Shown here: positions 1-5,224 of the stretch, one piece after another | Layout: every line of letters begins with the position of its first letter | How positions within the stretch are numbered: position 1 is the first letter of the stretch | DNA from: Bacteroidota bacterium | GTDB lineage: Bacteria; Bacteroidota; Bacteroidia; Chitinophagales; Chitinophagaceae | NCBI GenBank assembly: GCA_947447835.1 | Contig: CANFLP010000111.1 | Location: forward strand, 1 to 5,224 | DNA length: 5,224 nt | Reading direction: 5' to 3' | The notes under the pieces: model-generated | Told to the model about the DNA's origin: nothing | Seen by the model: only the letters and a program-made list of their open reading frames with translations | The model's database searches: none | Translations under genes and position numbers: made by a program

Positions 1-1806
1 AAATTGGATATGGCTAAGCATATCGCAACTATGTATTTAGAAGACTTGAGCGATTTGATTAAAGAAAATATTGATCCTCATTTTGGATTTAGTCGTTATG
101 CCGAAAGCTTAGGTCGTTCAGCTAATTCCTTTGACGAAATATACAATGCACTGCAACTACCTTATACTTATTTGGATGAAATTTTAATAAAGATATTTGC
201 AGCACACATTAAAAAAATACAACCTAAGCTCGTTTGTTTATCTGTTCCATTCCCTGGAAATTTATATACCTCATTAAGATGTGGTCAGTGGATAAAACAA
301 AATTATCCTCATATCAAAGTGGCAATGGGCGGAGGTTTTGCTAATACTGAATTAAGATCAGTTAGCGATCCAAGGGTTTTTGAATTTTATGATTTTATAA
401 CGTTGGACGATGGCGAAGCACCTTTGGAATTATTAATTAATCATATTGACGGCAAAATTGAACTACACGAATTAAAACGTTGTTTTACTTTACTCAATGG
501 GGTTGTTACATACATTAACAATGGAAGTAGTTGTGCCGATTACAAGCAATCTCAGGTGGGTACGCCCGACTACGAAGGACTTTGGTTGGATAAATATATT
601 TCAGCAATTGAAGTGATTAATCCAATGCATAGTTTGTGGAGTGACGGGCGTTGGAATAAATTAACCATGGCACATGGTTGCTATTGGGGTAAATGTACTT
701 TTTGTGATATTTCTTTAGATTATATAAAAACATATGAACCTATTGCTGCTTCCTTAATAGTGGACAGGATGGAGGAGTTAGTTGAAAAGACAGGCGAGAA
801 TGGATTTCATTTTGTAGATGAAGCAGCGCCGCCATCTTTAATGAAAGCAGTTGCAATTGAAATAATTAAACGAAAATTAGTAGTGAGTTGGTGGGCCAAT
901 GTGCGATTTGAAAAAAGCTTTACACGCGACCTATGTCAATTGTTAAAGGCATCAGGATGCATTGCTGTTAGTGGTGGTTTAGAAGTGGCATCAGATAGAT
1001 TATTGGAATTAATTAATAAGGGCATTACCGTTGCGCAGGTAGCAAAAGTGAGCAAACATTTTACCGAAGCAGGAATAATGGTGCATGCTTACTTAATGTA
1101 TGGATTTCCGACACAAACCGTACAAGAAACTGTGGACGCATTAGAAATGGTGAGGCAGTTATTTGAAACTGGTGTTCTGCAATCTGCTTTTTGGCATTTG
1201 TTTACCATGACTGCACATAGTCCTGTTGGTTTAGAGCCAGAAAAATATATGGTTAAAAAAGTAACCGAGGAAATTGGGACTTTTGCAAACAACGATATTC
1301 AACATACAGATCCAACTGGAGCTAATCACGAAATTTTCGGATTCGGTTTAAAAAAGGCACTCATCAATTATATGCATGGCGCATGTTTTGAATTACCATT
1401 GCAAAAATGGTTTGATTTTAAAATTCCTCAAACAACCATTGCACCTGGTTATATTCAAAAAGCAATTGAAGATCCGGAGTATGCGGCTTCTAATAATTAC
1501 AAAGCAATTTGGCTGGGTATTATACCAAAAACGAGCATCGTTCAAAAGTCTAAGAAGGGAAATAAATGGGAAGAAATGTCATTGTCTTTTCAAACTTCAA
1601 AGAATGAAATGTCTATAAGTTTAGATCCATTCAAAGGAGCCTGGTTTGTGCAATTGTTGGATCAAATAAATATTGCAAATGGCAATGGCATGAGTTATGC
1701 CGATATCAAATTAAGTTATACAACAGCAGGATTTGAAGGGTTCGAATTATTCTGGGATAACAAACCTATCACCAATTTATATAAAGCAGGTTTGCTTTTA
1801 GTATAG
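1..1806 (+). CDS. B12-binding-domain radical SAM protein, 5' partial
   Basis: This is the C-terminal 601 residues of a cytosolic radical SAM enzyme, which would use a 4Fe-4S cluster to cleave S-adenosylmethionine reductively. The frame is open to the window edge; codons are counted from bases 1-3. Codons about 75-150 resemble the end of a cobalamin-binding Rossmann fold (GGGF near 110, then an FITLDDGEAPLELL segment). The radical SAM core follows: cluster cysteines C227, C232 and C235 in GCYWGKCTFC, FVDEAAPP at 271-278, SGGLE at 324-328 and HAYLMYGFPTQT at 362-373. The cysteine spacing is CX4CX2C, one residue longer than canonical. About 180 C-terminal residues follow the core and match no domain I can name. 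The fold begins mid-domain, so roughly 100 or more residues are probably missing upstream; the TTG at 4 and ATG at 10 are unlikely starts. The substrate is unknown. No DxHxxG cobalamin motif is visible, so cobalamin binding is inferred from architecture only. The family call is firm and the reaction is not. Confidence 0.9.
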   Translation, partial: KLDMAKHIATMYLEDLSDLIKENIDPHFGFSRYAESLGRSANSFDEIYNALQLPYTYLDEILIKIFAAHIKKIQPKLVCLSVPFPGNLYTSLRCGQWIKQNYPHIKVAMGGGFANTELRSVSDPRVFEFYDFITLDDGEAPLELLINHIDGKIELHELKRCFTLLNGVVTYINNGSSCADYKQSQVGTPDYEGLWLDKYISAIEVINPMHSLWSDGRWNKLTMAHGCYWGKCTFCDISLDYIKTYEPIAASLIVDRMEELVEKTGENGFHFVDEAAPPSLMKAVAIEIIKRKLVVSWWANVRFEKSFTRDLCQLLKASGCIAVSGGLEVASDRLLELINKGITVAQVAKVSKHFTEAGIMVHAYLMYGFPTQTVQETVDALEMVRQLFETGVLQSAFWHLFTMTAHSPVGLEPEKYMVKKVTEEIGTFANNDIQHTDPTGANHEIFGFGLKKALINYMHGACFELPLQKWFDFKIPQTTIAPGYIQKAIEDPEYAASNNYKAIWLGIIPKTSIVQKSKKGNKWEEMSLSFQTSKNEMSISLDPFKGAWFVQLLDQINIANGNGMSYADIKLSYTTAGFEGFELFWDNKPITNLYKAGLLLV

Positions 1807-1808
1807 CT

Positions 1809-1837
1809 GCGCATTGAATAGCTAGCTTTCAATGCGC
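1809..1837 (+). terminator. Hairpin after radical SAM gene, possible terminator
   Basis: A perfect 10-bp inverted repeat, GCGCATTGAA (1809-1818) with TTCAATGCGC (1828-1837), encloses a 9-base loop and starts two bases after the stop codon. Its GC-rich base and position suit a transcription terminator or a 3'-end-stabilising stem. The downstream sequence is only moderately T-rich (GTTTAGCTTTC), with no uninterrupted U-tract. It may therefore terminate weakly, or act mainly as an mRNA end structure. Confidence 0.6.
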
Positions 1838-1871
1838 GTTTAGCTTTCATCAAGCATTTTTGTTTCTAATT

Positions 1872-1879
1872 TACATTTG
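1872..1879 (+). promoter_or_regulatory. Candidate -7 promoter element for SDR-GNAT unit
   Basis: TACATTTG matches the Bacteroidota -7 consensus TAnnTTTG exactly and ends 46 bases before the SDR start codon. No good TTTG -33 box lies at the usual 19-21 base spacing. The nearest candidates are a TTTC at 1845-1848, which is slightly too far, and a TTTG at 1859-1862, which is too close. The element lies after the hairpin of the preceding gene, which fits a new transcription unit starting here. Confidence 0.4.
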
Positions 1880-1925
1880 AACATTTTAGTACTTTGTTTG
1901 TTATTGTCTTAATAAACGTAACACT

Positions 1926-2624
1926 ATGGGTAATTTTTTAGTAGTAGGAGCTTCTTCTGGAATTGGAAAAGCGATTGCTGCACAGTTAATAAATGAAGGA
2001 CATAAAGTGTATGCAACTTTTAATACACATCCCATTGAGAAATACAATGAAAATATCATCCCCCAACACTTAAACGTGTTGGATGACCAATTACAATTAA
2101 ATTTCTTGCCTGAAAGTTTAGACGGTCTGGTTTATTGCCCTGGTGCAATTAGTTTGCGTCCATTTGCGCGTATACAAGCTGTCGATTTTGTAAATGATTT
2201 TAGTTTACAAGTAGGGGGTGCTATAAAAACAATACAATCCGCTTTGCCTGCTTTAAAAAATGCTGGTAATGCTTCTATTATTTTATTTTCGACTGTGGCA
2301 GTGCAACTAGGTTTAAATTTTCACACACAGGTAGCTGTATCAAAAGGGGCAATTGAAGGATTAACAAAAGCGTTGTCAGCAGAGTTGGCGCCAACCATTA
2401 GAGTAAATTGTATCGCTCCATCACTAACTGATACTCCATTAGCTGCTAGTTTACTAAATAGTGAACAAAAAGTAGAAGCCAATGCACTAAGACATCCATT
2501 AAAGAGGGTTGGAACTGTTGAGGATATGTCCGAAATGGCTTGTTTTTTATTATCTCAAAAATCAAGCTGGATTACTGGCCAAATTTTACATGTTGATGGT
2601 GGTATGAGTTCAATAAAACTTTAG
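1926..2624 (+). CDS. Atypical SDR-family protein lacking the catalytic tyrosine
   Basis: This 232-residue cytosolic protein has the Rossmann fold of classical short-chain dehydrogenases/reductases and a normal, slightly short length. The cofactor glycine motif GASSGIG lies at residues 8-14, immediately after the first beta strand, which supports the ATG at 1926. The C-terminal half carries typical SDR segments: IRVNCIAPSLTDTPLA at 158-173 (equivalent to the common RVN-I-PG region) and ITGQILHVDGGMS at 216-228. The active site is unusual. In the expected YxxxK motif the sequence is VAVSK, so the tyrosine position is V136 while K140 remains. The catalytic serine region reads FSTVA, with S122-T123 where SS is common. 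The usual NNAG region reads YCPGA (70-74). It may use NAD(P)H with other catalytic residues, or it may be a binding or regulatory protein; the substrate is unknown. The GNAT gene begins 12 bases after the stop codon, indicating an operon. There is no Shine-Dalgarno sequence, only an A-rich leader. Confidence 0.9.
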   Translation: MGNFLVVGASSGIGKAIAAQLINEGHKVYATFNTHPIEKYNENIIPQHLNVLDDQLQLNFLPESLDGLVYCPGAISLRPFARIQAVDFVNDFSLQVGGAIKTIQSALPALKNAGNASIILFSTVAVQLGLNFHTQVAVSKGAIEGLTKALSAELAPTIRVNCIAPSLTDTPLAASLLNSEQKVEANALRHPLKRVGTVEDMSEMACFLLSQKSSWITGQILHVDGGMSSIKL

Positions 2625-2636
2625 TTTTGCGCACTC

Positions 2637-3179
2637 ATGAATGACGCATTAAAAATTGTACAAATAGATGCTTCGCAAGCACAAACTTTAAGCGATCTTG
2701 CCAAGCAAATTTATATCCCACATTATCCTTACTTATGGGAGCCTGGTGGTATTGATTGGTATATTAATGAATACGCTTATCCTGTAGAAAAAATAGAATC
2801 AGAACTTAAGGATGCAAACAACTTGCATTATATCGCCTACTTAGAGGGGGCAGCTATTGGGTATTTGAAAATCAATGTCAATACAAATTCAAAAAGGTTT
2901 GATACAAATTCAACAATGGAACTTGAGCGAATTTATATACACTCCTCATGCATTCAAAAAGGAGTAGGAACACAACTCATGCAATTTGTAATTAGCTTAG
3001 CTAAGCAATATCAAAAAAAAGAATTGGTTTTAAAAGCAATGGATAGTGCAAAAAATGCATTATCATTTTATTTGAAAAATGGTTTTGAGATGGTAGCAAC
3101 ATTTCAATTACCTGATGATGTTTTTGTGTTAATGAAACCTGAGTATCGTGGTATGTACATATTGAAATTGGTTTTGTAA
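2637..3179 (+). CDS. GNAT-family N-acetyltransferase
   Basis: This 180-residue cytosolic protein is predicted to transfer an acetyl group from acetyl-CoA to an amine on an unidentified small molecule or protein. GNAT motif A is clear: strand ELERIYIHSS at 95-104, followed by the pyrophosphate-binding loop QKGVGT at 107-112, which fits the Q/RxxGxG/A pattern, and then helix QLMQFVISLA. Motif B follows as SAKNALSFYLKNGFE at 137-151, with Y145 in the place often held by the general-acid tyrosine. The N-terminal part (PHYPYLWEPGGIDWYI, about 29-44) probably shapes the acceptor site. Residues 83-96 contain a short in-frame 7-residue near-duplication (NTNSKRF, then DTNSTME). About eleven residues (YRGMYILKLVL) extend past the usual final strand. 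The gene starts 12 bases after the SDR stop codon with no independent promoter visible, so it is probably co-transcribed and translationally coupled with the SDR. Family assignment is strong; the acceptor cannot be deduced. Confidence 0.92.
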   Translation: MNDALKIVQIDASQAQTLSDLAKQIYIPHYPYLWEPGGIDWYINEYAYPVEKIESELKDANNLHYIAYLEGAAIGYLKINVNTNSKRFDTNSTMELERIYIHSSCIQKGVGTQLMQFVISLAKQYQKKELVLKAMDSAKNALSFYLKNGFEMVATFQLPDDVFVLMKPEYRGMYILKLVL

Positions 3180-3203
3180 TGCTGTGAAATTCATTTACAT
3201 TTA
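3173..3203 (+). promoter_or_regulatory. Bacteroidota-type promoter for the small basic protein gene
   Basis: A TTTG at 3173-3176, inside the last codons of the GNAT gene, is followed after 19 bases by TACATTTA at 3196-3203. This matches the Bacteroidota pattern TTTG-N19-21-TAnnTTTG with one mismatch in the -7 box. The element ends 18 bases before the ATG at 3222, so the leader would be short, about 10-15 bases. It is the best-spaced promoter candidate in the window, but it is a sequence match only. Confidence 0.6.
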
Positions 3204-3221
3204 TATCATAATCTAATAACT

Positions 3222-3389
3222 ATGGGATTTGCAATTAATAAAAAAGTAGCTGATAAAAAAGCAGCTGCTACAACAAAGACAACACCTCAAGCAGGGGGTA
3301 GTTCAAAATTTATCGCCAAAGCAAACACCAAATCAAGTGGTGGGGCGAATAAAAAACCAATTAAAACCGGAGGATCTAGAGGAAGTTAA
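3222..3389 (+). CDS. Small lysine-rich basic protein, 55 residues
   Basis: I do not recognise this family. The frame runs from ATG 3222 to TAA 3387-3389. It encodes a 55-residue protein starting MGFAINKKVADKK and ending KPIKTGGSRGS. It holds 11 lysines and one arginine against one aspartate, so it is strongly basic. It is also rich in Ala, Thr, Gly and Ser and has no cysteine, no membrane segment and no signal peptide. That composition suggests a disordered cytosolic protein that binds nucleic acid or ribosomes, but this is inference from composition only. Support for a real gene comes from position: a well-spaced promoter candidate ends 18 bases upstream, the leader before the ATG is A/T-rich like those of its neighbours, and a strong intrinsic terminator begins 28 bases after the stop codon. 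The terminator could also belong to the upstream SDR-GNAT transcript, and the open frame is short enough to arise by chance. Confidence 0.7.
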   Translation: MGFAINKKVADKKAAATTKTTPQAGGSSKFIAKANTKSSGGANKKPIKTGGSRGS

Positions 3390-3417
3390 ACTATACTTTT
3401 TCCTAAATTTTTATTTT

Positions 3418-3451
3418 AAAGGGCAACATTTTTACAAATGTTGCCCTTTTT
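3418..3451 (+). terminator. Strong intrinsic terminator
   Basis: A perfect 14-bp stem pairs 3418-3431 (AAAGGGCAACATTT) with 3436-3449 (AAATGTTGCCCTTT) around the tetraloop TTAC. A run of five T covers 3447-3451. GC-rich pairs at the stem base with the following T-tract make a textbook Rho-independent terminator. It would end the small-protein transcript and any read-through from the SDR-GNAT unit. The A-run on the left arm could give partial function on the other strand, but no - strand gene is visible nearby. Confidence 0.92.
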
Positions 3452-3483
3452 CGTAGTTTTTGACACCAAAAATAGGCTAATAG

Positions 3484-3500
3484 TCTATAAAATTTATAGA
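3484..3500. promoter_or_regulatory. AT-rich 17-base palindrome, possible operator
   Basis: TCTATAAA (3484-3491) and TTTATAGA (3493-3500) form a perfect inverted repeat around a single central A. The two 8-base half-sites suit a dimeric regulator. The site lies about 165 bases upstream of the receptor start codon in an otherwise gene-free AT-rich spacer. Low complexity makes chance occurrence plausible, and no regulator gene is in view. Confidence 0.3.
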
Positions 3501-3634
3501 AATATAGCATATATATTTAAATGATTAATTTGTAATTAAATGTAAAAGAGTGCTATTATCTCCAACTGTTAAAAAACTTTACTATTTTCTAATTTTCCAT
3601 TAACTAAATGTTAACATTACTTCGATTTTTTTCA

Positions 3635-3642
3635 TAATTTAG
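3635..3642 (+). promoter_or_regulatory. Candidate -7 promoter element for the SusC-like gene
   Basis: TAATTTAG matches TAnnTTTG with one mismatch and ends 23 bases before the receptor ATG, a normal distance for Bacteroidota. No convincing TTTG -33 box sits about 20 bases upstream; that position reads TTAA within GTTAAC. The leader between the element and the ATG is A-rich (GTAAAACAAAAGCAA), as in efficiently translated Bacteroidota genes. The rest of the spacer from 3452 to 3634 shows no gene, only AT-rich sequence and the palindrome. Confidence 0.4.
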
Positions 3643-3665
3643 CTACTTAAGTAAAACAAAAGCAA

Positions 3666-5224
3666 ATGAAGAAAATTGTAACCTCACTCTTCTTAGCTGT
3701 GTTAGTATTTGTAACAGCTAGTGCCCAAGTACGTTCAGTAACCGGTTCGGTGAAAGACGAAAAAGGAACAGCAGTACCTTATGCTACAGTTAAAGTAAAG
3801 GGTCAGACATCAGCGGTAGTAGCTGATGAAAAAGGTAACTTCAAAATTAATGCTGCTGCAAACGCAAGTTTGTTAGTAAGTGCAACTGGTTTCGCTTCTT
3901 CTGAAGTGAAAGCAAGTGCTACTTCAGTTAGCGTAGTTTTGAATCATCAAGTGGAAGATCTTGATAATGTAGTTGTTACCGCTCAAGGTATCCGTAAAAA
4001 ATCTAAAGAGATTGGATACTCTTATGCAAAAGTATCAGCTGATGAAATCGCAGTTGCGCACTCTCCTCAATTAACTCAAGCCTTAGCGGGTAAGGTTTCT
4101 GGTTTAGCAGTGTACACTGTAAATAACAGCGTTGACCCTTCAGTGAAAGTGGTATTACGTGGTTACCGTTCATTAACTGGTAATAACGAAGCATTAGTTG
4201 TAATTGACGGTATGCAAACTACTGCAACTGCTCTTGCATTAATCAATCCTAACGACGTTGAAAACGTGTCTGTATTAAAAGGTGGTCAAGCGGCTACTTT
4301 GTATGGTTCTGCGGGTGTAAACGGTGCGTTGGTTATCACAACTAAACAAGGTACTAAAGGCAAATTAAAAGTTCAATATTCTAATACAACGAATTTTGAG
4401 CAAATCAATTTCATGCCTTCATTCCAAAACGAATACGGTTCAGGTTCTCAGTATTATCCATATGTTTATGGACAAGCTGGTTACAACGCTGATCCCGTTT
4501 ACCGTTCTACTCAAAACTGGCGTCCTTACGAAAACCAACAATATGGTGATAAGTTTGACGGTAGCATGCGTATTGCAGGTCGTGTATTAGCTGACGGTAG
4601 TAAATTGGTTATACCATATTCTAACGTTCCTGGTGCTCGTATTAATGCTTACGATATTGGTGTTTCTACAAACAACCAAGCTAGCTTCCAAGGTGGAGAC
4701 GAAACAGGTAGCTATTATTTATCAGTTGAAAATCAAAAAATCAATGGTATTGTACCAGGTGATTTAAGTGATAGAACTGGTGTTCGTGTTAAATCAACTA
4801 AAGAGTACGGTAAAGTAACAACTACTTTTAACGCCGCTTACACTCAAATTGCTTACGATAGAACAACTTCTGATTTCCAAAATGACGTAATCAATACTGC
4901 TAGCCATATTGATTTACCAAGCTTCAGAAATTGGAGAACTAATCCATTTGCAAATCCAAATGGTTATTTCAATGACTATTATAATAACCCTTATTTTAAT
5001 AAGGATATTAGCCGTGCAAGATATAAGGATGCTAACTTCTCTGGAAACTTTGATGTTACATACCGTGCATTGCCATGGTTACAGTTCTACAACCGTTTAG
5101 GTATTATGAATAACTCTCGTACTGGTAAAAACACTACAGAGAAATTCCAATATTCTGACTGGGCTAAGAACAGTGCATATATTCCTGATCCATGGACTCA
5201 TGATGATGACTATCCTGGTATCTA
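3666..5224 (+). CDS. SusC/RagA-family TonB-dependent outer-membrane receptor, 3' partial
   Basis: The frame is open from ATG 3666 to the window end: 519 complete codons plus two bases, about half the usual length of around 1000 residues. Residues 1-20 are a Sec signal peptide (MKK, hydrophobic core, predicted cut in TASA|QV). Residues about 24-92 are a carboxypeptidase-regulatory-like domain (VTGSVKDEKGTAVPYATVKVKG). DLDNVVVTAQG at 98-108 is the likely TonB-box region. The plug domain follows, with LTQALAGKVSGLAV (136-149), VLRGYRSL (163-170), ALVVIDGM (176-183) and VLKGGQAATLYGSAGVNGALVITTKQG (203-229). From about 235 onward, alternating aromatic and polar segments suit the start of the 22-strand barrel. 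The protein would sit in the outer membrane and import a nutrient using TonB-ExbBD energy, normally capped by a SusD-like lipoprotein that is often encoded just downstream. The substrate cannot be told. Arginine codons are mostly CGT, with frequent TTC and AAC, which suggests high expression compared with the upstream genes. Confidence 0.95.
   Translation, partial: MKKIVTSLFLAVLVFVTASAQVRSVTGSVKDEKGTAVPYATVKVKGQTSAVVADEKGNFKINAAANASLLVSATGFASSEVKASATSVSVVLNHQVEDLDNVVVTAQGIRKKSKEIGYSYAKVSADEIAVAHSPQLTQALAGKVSGLAVYTVNNSVDPSVKVVLRGYRSLTGNNEALVVIDGMQTTATALALINPNDVENVSVLKGGQAATLYGSAGVNGALVITTKQGTKGKLKVQYSNTTNFEQINFMPSFQNEYGSGSQYYPYVYGQAGYNADPVYRSTQNWRPYENQQYGDKFDGSMRIAGRVLADGSKLVIPYSNVPGARINAYDIGVSTNNQASFQGGDETGSYYLSVENQKINGIVPGDLSDRTGVRVKSTKEYGKVTTTFNAAYTQIAYDRTTSDFQNDVINTASHIDLPSFRNWRTNPFANPNGYFNDYYNNPYFNKDISRARYKDANFSGNFDVTYRALPWLQFYNRLGIMNNSRTGKNTTEKFQYSDWAKNSAYIPDPWTHDDDYPGI

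Noticed and set aside
4..12. TTG at 4 or ATG at 10 as the start of the radical SAM gene
   Set aside because: The frame is open to the window edge and the protein begins partway into a B12-binding-type domain, so the true start almost certainly lies upstream.
1089..1292. 67-codon open frame on the - strand
   Set aside because: It lies wholly inside the conserved radical SAM core on the opposite strand and has no recognisable protein features.
1376..1618. 80-codon open frame on the + strand
   Set aside because: It overlaps the radical SAM gene in another frame. Its translation has no domain pattern and there is no promoter or leader of its own.
3457..3472. Small inverted repeat TTTTTG-ACAC-CAAAAA
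   Set aside because: A six-base, mostly A/T stem just after a strong terminator is too weak to call as a separate element.
3390..3665. Possible CRISPR, tRNA, riboswitch or mobile-element end in the spacer
   Set aside because: There are no regularly spaced repeats, no cloverleaf, no conserved riboswitch core and no terminal inverted repeats with target duplication. Beyond the terminator, the palindrome and the promoter candidate, it is plain AT-rich spacer.
4003..4194. 63-codon open frame on the - strand
   Set aside because: It is antisense to the conserved plug domain of the SusC-like receptor and is best explained as a by-product of that coding sequence.
4396..5100. Two short + strand frames (4396-4590 and 4909-5100)
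   Set aside because: Both are alternative frames inside the continuous SusC-like reading frame, which shows clear family motifs and biased codon use.

Overview
The window looks like chromosomal DNA from a Bacteroidota bacterium, probably in or near the family Chitinophagaceae. Four things support this: clearly AT-rich composition; an outer-membrane receptor of the SusC/RagA type with an N-terminal carboxypeptidase-regulatory-like domain; A-rich leaders without Shine-Dalgarno sequences; and upstream elements close to the Bacteroidota promoter consensus (TTTG, about 19-21 bases, TAnnTTTG). The family-level placement is an impression from protein style, not from a search.

All supported genes lie on the + strand. 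Bases 1-1806 hold the 3' part of a B12-binding-domain radical SAM enzyme whose start lies before the window. A 10-bp hairpin follows its stop codon. Bases 1926-3179 hold a two-gene unit: an atypical short-chain dehydrogenase/reductase-fold protein, then a GNAT-family N-acetyltransferase 12 bases later. Bases 3222-3389 encode a 55-residue, lysine-rich, very basic small protein. It has its own promoter-like element and is followed by a strong intrinsic terminator at 3418-3451. An AT-rich spacer with a 17-base palindrome precedes a SusC-like TonB-dependent receptor that starts at 3666 and runs off the window end.

The genes do not form one obvious pathway. The SDR and GNAT genes are probably co-transcribed. 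The radical SAM gene, the small basic protein and the receptor look like separate transcription units. The receptor would import a nutrient (glycan, peptide or similar) across the outer membrane, probably with a SusD-like lipoprotein encoded beyond the window, but its substrate cannot be read here.

I found no CRISPR array, insertion sequence, tRNA, rRNA or phage gene, and no convincing new multi-gene system. Three points deserve a second look: the SDR keeps only the lysine of the classical catalytic residues; the radical SAM cluster motif is spaced CX4CX2C instead of CX3CX2C; and the small basic protein is easily missed by length cut-offs.
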